Below are positions 50,165 to 58,443 of a stretch of DNA of 64,000 nt, in pieces. The translations under genes and the position numbers were made by a program. Source of the stretch: Microbacterium capsulatum (GTDB lineage: Bacteria; Actinomycetota; Actinomycetes; Actinomycetales; Microbacteriaceae). The notes beneath the pieces are model-generated. The model did no database searches. It was not told the origin of the DNA and saw only the letters and a program-made list of their open reading frames with translations. The stretch covers positions 33,423 through 97,422 of the forward strand of contig NZ_JAVFCB010000012.1 in assembly GCF_030865425.1 (NCBI RefSeq), read 5' to 3'. Numbering within the stretch: position 1 is the stretch's first letter; each line of letters starts with the position of its first letter.

Positions 50165-51049
50165 GTGTACGAGCCGGATCTGCTGCGCTGCTTCGTCGCC
50201 GTGACGGAGAACCACAGCTTCTCGGAGGCCGGGCGCCAGCTCGGAATCAGCCAGCCGACGGTCAGCCAGCGGGTCCGCCGGCTCGAGGAGCAGACCGGCC
50301 GCTCGCTCATCGCCAGGGACACCCATAGCGTCGGCCTCACCGATGCCGGCGAGGCGATGCTCGCGTTCGCACGCCGCGCCCTTGCCGTGCTCGACGAGGC
50401 CCAGGCGTACTTCTCCGGCCCGGCCGAGCGCGCCCGGATCCGCTTCGGCACGGCCGACGATCTCGCACTCACCCACCTGCCGGGGATCCTCCGCGACTTC
50501 CGCCGGAAGAACCCGCGCGTCGACGTCGAGATCACGGTCGGCCAGTCCGCGGCGGTGGCCCGGCGCCTGCAGGCCGGCGCGCTCGACCTCGTCTACGTGC
50601 GGCAGGAGCCGGGGATCGCCGAGGGCCGGGTGGTCCGGCGCGAGCAGCTGATCTGGGCCGCGCACCCCACGCTGCGACTCGATCCGGGCGATGTGGTCCC
50701 GCTGGTCACCTACCCGCGGCCGAGTCACTCCCGCGCCGCCGCGGTCGCCGCGCTCGAATCCGCCGGGCGCCGCTGGAAGGCGACCTGCACGGTCCGTGAC
50801 ATCACCGGGATCCTCGCCGGCGTCCGCGCGGGCCTGGGCGTCGCCGTCTTCCCCGGCGGGATGATGCCCCCGGATCTGGTCCGCGCGGATGCGGCGCTCG
50901 GTCTGCCCCGGCTCGGCACGCTCGACTTCGCCCTCATCGACGACCCCGCCGCGCCGCGCGCCCCGATCGAGGCGCTGAGCACCGCGATCATCGACTCCCA
51001 CACCGCCGAGGCCCGCCAGCTCCCCGGCACGCGGCCGAAGGGCGAGTAG
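50165..51049 (+). CDS. LysR-family transcriptional regulator
   Basis: A 294-residue regulator. N-terminal winged HTH: LLRCFVAVTENHSFSEAGRQLGISQPTVSQRVRRLEEQTG. The effector domain follows, starting RIRFGTADDLALTHLPGILR. GTG 50165 has GGGAGGAG just upstream. Divergently transcribed from the MFS exporter with shared palindromic operators, so it very likely controls that exporter in response to its cargo. Confidence 0.92.
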   Translation: MYEPDLLRCFVAVTENHSFSEAGRQLGISQPTVSQRVRRLEEQTGRSLIARDTHSVGLTDAGEAMLAFARRALAVLDEAQAYFSGPAERARIRFGTADDLALTHLPGILRDFRRKNPRVDVEITVGQSAAVARRLQAGALDLVYVRQEPGIAEGRVVRREQLIWAAHPTLRLDPGDVVPLVTYPRPSHSRAAAVAALESAGRRWKATCTVRDITGILAGVRAGLGVAVFPGGMMPPDLVRADAALGLPRLGTLDFALIDDPAAPRAPIEALSTAIIDSHTAEARQLPGTRPKGE

Positions 51050-51258
51050 CGACGAGGCCTGAGTCGGCCCACGGGACTGCTGCACGGATAGGTGACACCC
51101 GATCTGTGGTGCCCCAGAAAGGGCAAGGAGCTATTCCTCAACGGTGAGCATCTCTTCGAGGCACTGATTTCCAGCTTCGATCTGCGCACCACCGCGGTGC
51201 GGTCTGTTCGATCGGGAACGCCTGTACCCGAGAAGCGGAACACCCCGCACGCCGAGCC
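51050..51258. other. gap with possible gene remnant
   Basis: No intact gene. On the minus strand a fragment reads AQIEAGNQCLEEMLTVEE and stop near 51180-51131, which looks like the tail of a larger protein, but I cannot name it. This is the left edge of the lower-GC patch. Confidence 0.3.
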
Positions 51259-51741
51259 TCAACCGGCTTTTGCCGCAAGGAGAACGGCTAGTGATGCCAG
51301 GGTGGCCGCCCCGGAAATGGCCGCAATCAATGCACTGACACCCAGGCTCGACGCATAGCGGGCCACTCGTGCTCCCTTCCGACGGCGAGAGATTTCGCGA
51401 AGGAACAGAAGGCCTGCGCTGAGCAACTGAAGGATACCCAACACGGCCGTTGACCACACGGAGAACGCACTAGCCGGAACACTCATCCTGAAGAAGATGA
51501 CAGTTATTGCCACCGTGCCCATGGAGACGGATGTGACCGAGAGGAATATCATCCGACGCGGCGTAGCGGCATCCGCCGCCCGCCCCGTAGCCCTCCTGCC
51601 GTAAAGGAAAGATAGGGACTTGATCGACGCAGCATTTCGTGCGGCAATTGCCTCCCTATTGACCAAGAGGAGGAATCCGCAACAGATCGTCAACGATGCC
51701 AGGAAGAGCATCATCGGTGAATCTACAACTTCAGGCATCAT
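51259..51741 (-). CDS. hypothetical four-helix membrane protein
   Basis: A 160-residue protein with four hydrophobic segments, about 10-28, 64-84, 93-114 and 132-157, separated by short basic loops (RREISRRRKGARVARY). No family is recognised. Base composition is lower in GC than the rest of the window and codon choice is less biased (ATA, CAA and AGT codons occur), which suggests transfer. ATG 51741 or the next codon ATG may be the start; GGAG lies 10 bases upstream. Confidence 0.6.
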   Translation of the reverse strand: MMPEVVDSPMMLFLASLTICCGFLLLVNREAIAARNAASIKSLSFLYGRRATGRAADAATPRRMIFLSVTSVSMGTVAITVIFFRMSVPASAFSVWSTAVLGILQLLSAGLLFLREISRRRKGARVARYASSLGVSALIAAISGAATLASLAVLLAAKAG

Positions 51742-52156
51742 TACCGACTGACTCCATTTCGGACCATGATCGCGCAGCCAAACTCTGTACCAGGATCATA
51801 TCCAGCACCAATCGGGTGTGATCAACCACTCGCGACACCCGCTTCAACACAGGCTCCGATCTCCCCTGCACTCGCCGTACCGCGAGCCGATTGCGACAAT
51901 CCACTGCCGCCAAATGCGCTGACGCCCGCCTGCACAGGTGACGTTCATCGCCACATACACATTGCGCCACGGAGTCCATCCGCAGCCCTGATGAATGGGT
52001 TCGTGATGGAGCCGAACAAGCGGGCTACGCTGACACGCAACCCCGCGCGATCAGGTTGAATCCCGACCTCTGAAGGCACGTTGGGGCACGCCCACTTTTC
52101 GCAAACACGAGTGAAGCCCCGACCAGCTCGAGTGCGTGCTCCAGCTGCCCGGGAAC
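51742..52156. other. lower-GC intergenic stretch, no gene supported
   Basis: Short frames exist on both strands but none has a ribosome site, consistent codon bias or recognisable domain. The stretch may be decayed foreign DNA. No direct repeat of the tRNA-Arg 3' end was found that would mark an integration site. Confidence 0.5.
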
Positions 52157-52190
52157 GACGAAGGCCCCGACTCGCGTCAGGGCCTTCGTC
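52157..52190 (-). terminator. terminator of tRNA-Arg
   Basis: GACGAAGGCCC (52157-52167) and GGGCCTTCGTC (52180-52190), an 11-bp stem starting 18 bases past the tRNA 3' end on the minus strand. Confidence 0.75.
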
Positions 52191-52208
52191 TACTGTCTCA
52201 ACACAGTG

Positions 52209-52281
52209 CGCGCCTGGAGGGACTCGAACCCCCAACCTTCTGATCCGTAGTCAGATGCTCTATCCATTGAGCTACAGGCGC
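52209..52281 (-). tRNA. tRNA-Arg (anticodon ACG)
   Basis: A complete 73-base cloverleaf on the minus strand: acceptor GCGCCTG / CAGGCGC, D arm GCTC...GAGC, anticodon arm TCTGA-CTACGGA-TCAGA with anticodon ACG (read as ICG after deamination, decoding CGU/CGC/CGA), T arm GGGGG-TTCGAGT-CCCTC, discriminator G. CCA is not encoded. Confidence 0.97.
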
Positions 52282-52374
52282 ATCCGGTCTTTCACAAGAC
52301 CGCCCGCTCTCGCGGGCCTCGTCAACAATACCCCAGACTCGGTGCGCAACGCGAATCGAGCGGATCCGAGGCCG

Positions 52375-53016
52375 TCAGCCCACGTTTCGGGCGGCGCGCT
52401 TCTCCTCGCGAACCGCCTCTTTCGCGGCAGCCCGATCGGCCTTCTCCTGTGCCTTGTCGGCCTTCTCCTGGCGCTTGCGGCGGGCGCGCTGCTCGGAGGC
52501 GAGCTCCTGCAGATCGACGAGGCGGAGCGCCTGCATGCGCGCGGCGCGCATGGTCTCGTAGTCCGGATCCTCGTCCGGCCGCATGGCCTCGACGCGGAGC
52601 CGGCCCTGCAGGTTGCTCGCGACGTCGCCCCAGGCCGCTGCCCGGGCGGCCTCGACGAGGAACCGCAGCGTCTCGGGATCGTCGGCCATCTCGCGCAGCC
52701 GGTCCGCGACGGCCACGCCCTGCTTGGCGCGACGCTTCAGATTGCGCACGTCGCGCTCGCGGTAGTCGTGCGTGCCGTGCGGATCCGAGTGGCGTCCGTG
52801 CGCCCTCTTCCTCAGCGAGACGGTGCGCTCGGCCTCCTCCTCGGACTCGGCGGCGAGGAGGAGCAGCGCCTCGCGCGCGTCGTTCGAGTACTTCGCGACG
52901 TCGAAGGATCCGCCCTGCGCGATCGTGCCCACGAGAATGTGGTTCTTCACCACCAGGCGGGCCGCTGAAGTGGCGATGGCAACGCCTTCTGCGATGACGT
53001 CCGCGGTCTTTCCCAC
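52375..53016 (-). CDS. conserved actinobacterial hypothetical protein with charged C-terminal coil
   Basis: A 213-residue protein. The first half (VAIATSAARLVVKNHILVGTI, FDVAKYSNDAREALLLLAAES) looks like a helical domain; the second half has long amphipathic helices and a Lys/Glu/Ala-rich tail with repeated QEKADKAQEKADRAAAKEA. GTG 53016 is preferred because GGAGG stands nine bases upstream. I do not recognise a functional family; homologues sometimes carry the mistaken label 'asparagine synthase'. It is upstream of, and in the same direction as, tRNA-Arg. Confidence 0.72.
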   Translation of the reverse strand: MGKTADVIAEGVAIATSAARLVVKNHILVGTIAQGGSFDVAKYSNDAREALLLLAAESEEEAERTVSLRKRAHGRHSDPHGTHDYRERDVRNLKRRAKQGVAVADRLREMADDPETLRFLVEAARAAAWGDVASNLQGRLRVEAMRPDEDPDYETMRAARMQALRLVDLQELASEQRARRKRQEKADKAQEKADRAAAKEAVREEKRAARNVG

Positions 53017-53194
53017 TCCGACCTCCCCTCCGTGACGAGCGTACCGGTTCCACGCCTCCGGAGCATGGGGTGGCGGCGGTGAGAAGCACCGTCGCCCGCC
53101 CCTCCGGCGGCCGTTCCGTGCGCCGGCCCATGGACGTCGACCTGTGGGCACCGGGTCGATCACCCGGATCGCGCCGCCCGAGCCGCGATCCGCT

Positions 53195-54022
53195 TCACTT
53201 CCGGGCGACGCGAGACGTCTCGATCCGCCGCGCGGGTTCCACGGCGCGGGGCACCTCGACCGCCTCGGACGGTCCCGCATCCTCGGCCATCAGCTCGCCG
53301 ACGGTCGCGAGCGCGGCCGCAGCCTCCGCCGCCGCCGCAGCCTCCGCACGGATCCGGGCCGTCTCGGCCGTGTCGTCGGCGAGCTTCTGCACCGCGTTCG
53401 TCGCGCCCGCCCGCAGATGCCGCTGCACCCTCAGCCGCAGCGTCGGCAGATCGCGGTGCGCGAGCGACTCGTAGATGCGGGCATGCTCCTCCGCCATCGC
53501 GAGCAGGTCGTCATGGTCCTTGAAGAGCCAGAGCAGACGCGCCTTCAGCATCCGCAGGATCTCGTTCACGGTCGCGTTGCCCGCGAGCTCCGCCATGAGC
53601 AGGTGGAACTCCGCCCCCGCCTCGTGCGCCTCGGCGACGGCCCCGGTCCTGGCGGCCTCGAACTCGCGGTCGAGCACCGCCTTGACGCGGGCGAGCCCCT
53701 CGTCGGTGCAGCGCCGCGCGGCGAGCTCGAACACGAGCACCTCCATGACGTCGCGCACCTCGGCGATGTCCTGCACGTCCTGTTCGGTGAACTGGCGCAC
53801 CACTGCCCAGGAGCGAGGACGGGAGACGAGCAGACCCTCGTTCGTCAGCTGCCGGATGGCCTCCCGCACGGGCAACCGGCTCACCTCGAGCTCGTCCGCG
53901 ATCTCGCGTTCGATCAGCCGATCCCCCGGCCTGCGCTGCCCCGACAGGATCGAGTCGCGCAGTTGTCTCACGACCCGTCCCGATTCGAGCTCGACCCCCC
54001 TCGGGTCCCCCGCGTTGCCCAT
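53195..54022 (-). CDS. GntR-family regulator, FCD domain
   Basis: A 275-residue regulator: N-terminal winged HTH (IEREIADELEVSRLPVREAIRQL) and an all-helical FCD ligand domain with metal-site-like residues (Asp in RDVMEVLVF, His in EFHLLMAEL). A 40-residue Ala/Glu-rich tail follows. FCD regulators usually sense organic acids. It lies downstream of the gluconate kinase gene behind a terminator, so it may control gluconate or an unrelated gene. Confidence 0.9.
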   Translation of the reverse strand: MGNAGDPRGVELESGRVVRQLRDSILSGQRRPGDRLIEREIADELEVSRLPVREAIRQLTNEGLLVSRPRSWAVVRQFTEQDVQDIAEVRDVMEVLVFELAARRCTDEGLARVKAVLDREFEAARTGAVAEAHEAGAEFHLLMAELAGNATVNEILRMLKARLLWLFKDHDDLLAMAEEHARIYESLAHRDLPTLRLRVQRHLRAGATNAVQKLADDTAETARIRAEAAAAAEAAAALATVGELMAEDAGPSEAVEVPRAVEPARRIETSRVARK

Positions 54023-54107
54023 TTGGCCATTGTGGCACCGAGACGGCGTTCCGGATCTTGTCGGACTGAGTCCATCTATTAAGAGAATCCCTGCTCACAC
54101 GCGAACG

Positions 54108-54135
54108 CCCACCGCGGAACCGGATCCGCGGTGGG
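54108..54135 (-). terminator. terminator after gntK
   Basis: CCCACCGCGGA (54108-54118) and complement (54125-54135), six-base loop, 17 bases past the gntK stop on the minus strand; no T run. Confidence 0.65.
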
Positions 54136-54151
54136 GCGAGTCGTACCGGGG

Positions 54152-54682
54152 TCAGACGGGGTCGGCCGCCTGGTGCGTCCGGAGCCAGTCGAGCACCCGC
54201 TCCGCGGCGTCGCCCACGGGCAGATTGGCGTCCACGACGAAGCCCTGCTCGTCGGCGTCGAGGGGCTCGAGCGTCTCCAGCTGCGAGTCCAGCAGGGACG
54301 CCGGCATGAAATGCCCGAGCCGGCGCCCGAGCCGCTCCGCGAACTCGGCGCGGGTGCCGTCCAGGTGCACGAACTCGACACCCGGCCGAACCAGGACGTC
54401 GCGATAGCTGCGGCGCAGGGCCGAGCAGGTGACGATCCCCGACTCGCCCGCGTCCTGCCGCGCGACGATCCACTCCCGGATCAGCTCCAGCCACGGCCGC
54501 CGGTCCTCGTCGGTGAGCGGGATCCCCGCCTCCATCTTGGCCACGTTGGCGGCCGGGTGAAGGTCGTCGCCCTCCTGCAGTGCCCAGTCGAGGCGGCCGG
54601 CGAGCACGCCCGCGAGGGTGCTCTTCCCGGATCCGGACACGCCCATCACCACGAGGACCGTCGGGATCTTCTGCGTCGTCAT
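54152..54682 (-). CDS. gntK: gluconokinase
   Basis: A 176-residue P-loop kinase that phosphorylates D-gluconate to 6-phosphogluconate, feeding the pentose phosphate pathway. Walker A GVSGSGKST at residues 14-22, then LQEGDDLHPAANVAKM and CSALRRSYRDVLV are hallmarks of the GntK/IdnK family. It follows the GntP permease by 16 bases in the same direction. Confidence 0.96.
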   Translation of the reverse strand: MTTQKIPTVLVVMGVSGSGKSTLAGVLAGRLDWALQEGDDLHPAANVAKMEAGIPLTDEDRRPWLELIREWIVARQDAGESGIVTCSALRRSYRDVLVRPGVEFVHLDGTRAEFAERLGRRLGHFMPASLLDSQLETLEPLDADEQGFVVDANLPVGDAAERVLDWLRTHQAADPV

Positions 54683-54698
54683 CGTCGGCTCCGTCCGG

Positions 54699-56171
54699 TC
54701 AGCCCACGAACGGGCTGATCACGAGGACTCCGCCGAGGCCGACGACGGAGATGAGGCACTCCATGACCGTCCACGACTTCAGCGTCTGCGAGATGCTCAG
54801 GCCGAAGTACTCCTTGATCAGCCAGAACCCTGCATCGTTCACGTGCGAGAGGAACAGCGAGCCGGCGCCGATCGCCAGCACGAGCAGCGCGGAGGCGCCG
54901 GTCGACAGGCCGAGGTCGTGCACGAGCGGCTGCAGGATCCCGGCGGCCGTGATGGTCGCGACCGTCGCGGATCCGGTGGCCACGCGGATCAGCACCGCGA
55001 TGAGCCAGGCGAAGAACAGCACGATCGTGAGCGCCCCGCCGATGTGCGAGATCGCGTGCGCGATCACGGTGCCGATCGTGGAGTCGACGAGCACCTGCTT
55101 GAACCCGCCGCCCGCGCCGACGATGAGCAGGATCCCGGCGATCGCGGGGAGGGAGGACGAGACGGATGCGCCGATCTGCTTCGAGCTCATCGCGCCGCCG
55201 CGGCCGAGCACGACCATGCCGACGATCACGGCGATGAGCAGTGCGATCACGGGCTTGCCGAGGAAGTCGATGACCGCCTTGGCCGCCGAGGCGTCGGTCG
55301 GCGCGGCCACGTCGAGGATCGCGGCGAGGAGCATGAGCACGACCGGGAGCAGGATGCTGAACAGGGTCGCACCGAACGACGGGCGCTTGCGTGCCTGGAT
55401 CGCGGCGGTCTCGCCGGGAGCGGCGGTGTCCTCCGCCGTCTGGAACAGCGCCGGCACGGGCACGTCGACCCAGCGGGCGACGAGCTTGCCGAACAGCGGA
55501 CCCGACACGATCACGGTCGGGATCGCGACGAGCACGCCGAACGCGAGGGTGACGCCGAGGTTCGCGCCGATGAGGCTGATCGCCGCGAGCGGGCCCGGGT
55601 GCGGCGGCACGAGGCCGTGCATCGCGGAGAGGCCGGCGAGGGTCGGGATCGCGATCTTCATCAGCGATACGCCGGAGCGGCGGGCCACGAGGATGATGAC
55701 CGGGACGAGCAGCACCAGGCCGACCTCGAAGAACATCGGCAGGCCGATCAGCGCACCGACGAGGCCCATCACCCAGGGCAGGGCCGCAGCACTCGCCCGG
55801 GAGACGAGCGTGTCGACGATCCGGTCGGCGCCGCCGGAGTCGGCGAGCAGCTTGCCGTAGATCGAGCCGAGGGCGATCAGCACGCCCACACCTCCCGCGG
55901 TCGCTCCGAACCCGTTCGTGAAGCTCGTGACCGTCTGCGTGGCCGACATCCCGGCGACGAGGCCGGTGACGAGGCTGCCGATGACGAGGGAGAGGAACGG
56001 ATGCAGCTTGACTGCGGTGATCAGGACGACGATGACCGCGATGCCGAGCAGGGCTGCGACGATCAGCAGCCATTCCGGAGCGGTGGTCGTGGGCGGAACA
56101 GCCGCGGCCGCGTGGGTGAGGGTCGCGGGCAGCGCGGTGGCGGACGCGAGAAGAGGCGTTGACATGGCCAT
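54699..56171 (-). CDS. gntP: gluconate:H+ symporter, GntP family
   Basis: A 490-residue permease with twelve or more hydrophobic segments. Family features: FGATAGGVGVLIALGSIYGKLLADSGGADRI near the start, VPPHPGPLAAISLIGAN in the middle and SHVNDAGFWLIKEYFGLSISQTLKSWTVMEC at the end. ATG 56171 has AAGGAAG upstream; ATG 56165 is an alternative. With GntK it imports and phosphorylates gluconate; a divergent GntR-type regulator lies upstream. Confidence 0.95.
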   Translation of the reverse strand: MAMSTPLLASATALPATLTHAAAAVPPTTTAPEWLLIVAALLGIAVIVVLITAVKLHPFLSLVIGSLVTGLVAGMSATQTVTSFTNGFGATAGGVGVLIALGSIYGKLLADSGGADRIVDTLVSRASAAALPWVMGLVGALIGLPMFFEVGLVLLVPVIILVARRSGVSLMKIAIPTLAGLSAMHGLVPPHPGPLAAISLIGANLGVTLAFGVLVAIPTVIVSGPLFGKLVARWVDVPVPALFQTAEDTAAPGETAAIQARKRPSFGATLFSILLPVVLMLLAAILDVAAPTDASAAKAVIDFLGKPVIALLIAVIVGMVVLGRGGAMSSKQIGASVSSSLPAIAGILLIVGAGGGFKQVLVDSTIGTVIAHAISHIGGALTIVLFFAWLIAVLIRVATGSATVATITAAGILQPLVHDLGLSTGASALLVLAIGAGSLFLSHVNDAGFWLIKEYFGLSISQTLKSWTVMECLISVVGLGGVLVISPFVG

Positions 56172-56294
56172 GAGCTTCCTTGGTCTGGCGGATGATTTCG
56201 CCTCAGGCTAGAGGATAAGTAGGACTTAATCAAGAGCCGATCTAATTTATGCCTGGTTTTCTGGCGTTGCTCGTGGGTGTTGCCCGGCAATCGT

Positions 56295-56300
56295 CATAAT
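56295..56300 (+). promoter_or_regulatory. leaderless -10 box CATAAT
   Basis: CATAAT, six bases, ATG 56307. The 135-base gap to gntP is AT-rich near 56205-56265 and should hold the operators of the gluconate regulator. Confidence 0.5.
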
Positions 56301-56306
56301 GGGGGC

Positions 56307-57101
56307 ATGGACGACGGCACCCGCGAGGGATCCTCCGCGCAGCACCGGCGCCTGCTCGACACGATCGGCATGCGGATCGTGGAGGGCGAGCTGCCCGCGG
56401 GCGCACGGCTGCTGACCGCCGACGTCGCGACCGAGCTCGGCGCGTCCCGCTCCGCGATGCGCGAGGTCGTGCGCGTGCTGGAGACCATGGGCATGGTCGA
56501 CGTGCGCCGCCGCGCCGGCGTGGAGATCCTTCCCGACGACCGATGGAGCCCGTACGCGCCCGAGCTGATCCGCTGGCGCCTGGACGGATCCGACCGGCTC
56601 CGCGTGCTGCACGAGCTGTCGCAGCTGCGTTCCGCCGTCGAGCCCCTGGCCGCCCGCCTCGCCGCGGCCAACGCCGGCCCCGAGGACCGCACCGACCTGG
56701 TGAAGGCGGTGCTGGGCATGGTGGAGCACGGCTCGCGCGCCGACGAACCCGCCTACCTCGCCCACGACATCGCCTTCCACACCGCAGTGCTGCGCGGCTC
56801 GGGGAACCCGTACCTCGCCGGTCTCGCCGACGTCGTCACCGCGCTGCTGCACGGACGCACCTCGCACGCCCTGATGCCCCAGCACGCCGACGAGACGGCG
56901 CTGCGGTTGCACCAGGAGGTCGCGGCGGCGATCACCGCCCGCGACCCCGAGGCGGCCGCGGCCGCGATGGCCGCGATCGTCGAGGAGGCCGACGACGCAG
57001 TCGCCGCGATGACCGAGCCGGCCCCCGAGCCCCTCGAAGCGCCGGGATCCACGGCGCCGGAATCCGCGGCCCCGGAAGCCGCCGATCCCTTATCCGCCTG
57101 A
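56307..57101 (+). CDS. GntR-family (FadR-type) regulator, probable gluconate repressor
   Basis: A 264-residue regulator with winged HTH (LLTADVATELGASRSAMREVVRVLETMGMVDV) and an FCD ligand domain containing the metal ligands D in HDIAFHTAVL, and His in TALRLHQEV. A Pro/Glu/Ala-rich tail of about 35 residues ends the protein. Divergent from gntP-gntK, so it is the likely repressor relieved by gluconate or 6-phosphogluconate. Leaderless. Confidence 0.9.
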   Translation: MDDGTREGSSAQHRRLLDTIGMRIVEGELPAGARLLTADVATELGASRSAMREVVRVLETMGMVDVRRRAGVEILPDDRWSPYAPELIRWRLDGSDRLRVLHELSQLRSAVEPLAARLAAANAGPEDRTDLVKAVLGMVEHGSRADEPAYLAHDIAFHTAVLRGSGNPYLAGLADVVTALLHGRTSHALMPQHADETALRLHQEVAAAITARDPEAAAAAMAAIVEEADDAVAAMTEPAPEPLEAPGSTAPESAAPEAADPLSA

Positions 57102-57137
57102 TAGACAGCGGCCAGCTTCCGCCAACCGACCGCCCCG

Positions 57138-57143
57138 CATAAT
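57138..57143 (+). promoter_or_regulatory. leaderless -10 box CATAAT
   Basis: CATAAT, six bases, ATG 57150 of the alpha/beta hydrolase gene. Confidence 0.5.
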
Positions 57144-57149
57144 CGAGGC

Positions 57150-58388
57150 ATGACGACGACGGCAGCACCGAAGGCAGGACGGGGGACCCGCGCACCGAGC
57201 GCGCTGCCCCGACTGCTCGCCGTGCCCGTCAGGGGTGTACGACGCGTACGACGACACGCGACCGCCACCTCGCCCGCCTTCGATCTCGCCTACGTGCGCA
57301 GCGGGCGGCGAGCACGGATCCCGATCGTGATCATCCCGGGCGGGCCTGGCCTGGGATCCGTGCTCCCCTACCGTGGACTGCGGCGCACCGCCGCCTCGCG
57401 CGGGCTCGACGTCATCATGATGGAGCACCGCGGCGTCGGGCTGTCCCGCGCCGATCTGGCCGGCCGCAGCCTGCCGCTCTCGGCGATGCGGCTGACCGAC
57501 GTGGTCGACGATCTCGCGGCCGTGCTCGACCACGCGGGCGTCTCCCGCGCCTACATCTCCGGCTCCTCGTACGGCAGCTACGTCGCGGCGGCGTTCGGCG
57601 CCCGACACCCCGAGCGGGTGGCCGGGATGCTGCTCGACTCGACCCTGCAGTCGGTCGCCGACCGCAGCGCCGAGCGCGCGCTCATCCGCCGGCTGTTCGT
57701 CGACGCGGACAGCCGGATCGCGGCCTCCGTGCGCGCCCTGCTGCACGACGGATCCGATCCGCGCACCCTGCTCGGCGTTCTCCGCACGGCGTACGAGTTC
57801 GGCGGGGAGAAGCTCCTCGGCCCGCTGCTGGAGCACCGCCTGCACGGTGTGCACAGCCCGACCTGGTCGGCGCTCGAGGCGTTCGCCAGCCGTGCCGACT
57901 CGGACCTGAACGTGCCCGGGTTCTTCGAGTTCGATCTCGTCGGTGCGATCGCGTTCCGCGAGCTCGGCTTCGGCCCGGACCCGGACGGCTCGCCGCTCGA
58001 CCCGACGCTCACCTACGTCGACATCGCCGACCGCTACCCGCGCTTCGCCGGAGAGCCGTTCGACCTGCCCGCCGCCACGGCCGGGTTCGCCTGGCCGACC
58101 GTGTTCCTCACCGGATCCCGGGACCTGCGCACCCCGGCCGCCGTCGCCCGCGACGCCGCCGCGACCGTGTCTGACTCGGTGCTCGTCGAGATCGAGAACG
58201 GGCACAGCGCCCTCGAGTCGCACCCGCTCGCGCTGCTGCACGCGCTCGAGCGGCTCTCGCGCGGCGAGCAGCGGCGCCTGCCCGACGAGACGTCGATCAT
58301 GAACCGCCTGCCCCGCCGCGGGCTCATCGCCGGGCTGCCCCGCCTGCTCGCCACGGGCGCCCGCTGGGAGTCCGCGCTGCGGGTGTGA
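57150..58388 (+). CDS. alpha/beta hydrolase, proline iminopeptidase-like
   Basis: A 412-residue hydrolase. Oxyanion motif PGGPGLGSV (about residue 63), nucleophile elbow SGSSYGSYVA with the catalytic Ser, Asp in TGSRDLRTPAA and His in IENGHSALESHP complete the triad. The N-terminal 35 residues are basic (VPVRGVRRVRRHATATS) and could be a weak membrane or export signal. Members cleave N-terminal prolines or esters; substrate unknown. Leaderless, single gene. Confidence 0.9.
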   Translation: MTTTAAPKAGRGTRAPSALPRLLAVPVRGVRRVRRHATATSPAFDLAYVRSGRRARIPIVIIPGGPGLGSVLPYRGLRRTAASRGLDVIMMEHRGVGLSRADLAGRSLPLSAMRLTDVVDDLAAVLDHAGVSRAYISGSSYGSYVAAAFGARHPERVAGMLLDSTLQSVADRSAERALIRRLFVDADSRIAASVRALLHDGSDPRTLLGVLRTAYEFGGEKLLGPLLEHRLHGVHSPTWSALEAFASRADSDLNVPGFFEFDLVGAIAFRELGFGPDPDGSPLDPTLTYVDIADRYPRFAGEPFDLPAATAGFAWPTVFLTGSRDLRTPAAVARDAAATVSDSVLVEIENGHSALESHPLALLHALERLSRGEQRRLPDETSIMNRLPRRGLIAGLPRLLATGARWESALRV

Positions 58389-58412
58389 TCGCCTCTGCGC
58401 ACGGGCGTCGGG

Positions 58413-58433
58413 GAATGGATCCCGGATCCATTC
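58413..58433. promoter_or_regulatory. 21-base palindrome upstream of VOC gene
   Basis: GAATGGATCC (58413-58422), C, GGATCCATTC (58424-58433): perfect 10-1-10 dyad, 25 bases after one stop and 10 before the next start. Without a loop it is more likely an operator than a terminator; both are possible. Confidence 0.55.
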
Positions 58434-58443
58434 GGTTGCATAG

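Noticed and set aside
50063..51085. N-terminal extension of the MFS gene to 771 residues
   Set aside because: It is antisense to the well-supported LysR gene and lacks membrane segments.
51731..52059. Two short overlapping frames (82 residues minus, 97 plus)
   Set aside because: No ribosome site, no family similarity and unbiased codon use; treated as non-coding.
52209..52281. att site of an integrated element at tRNA-Arg
   Set aside because: I looked for a second copy of the tRNA 3' end in 51050-52200 and saw none.
52081..52968. 295-residue plus-strand frame
   Set aside because: It contains GGTRTPNLLIRSQMLYPLSY, the well-known false peptide read from the antisense of tRNA-Arg, and then the antisense of a real gene.
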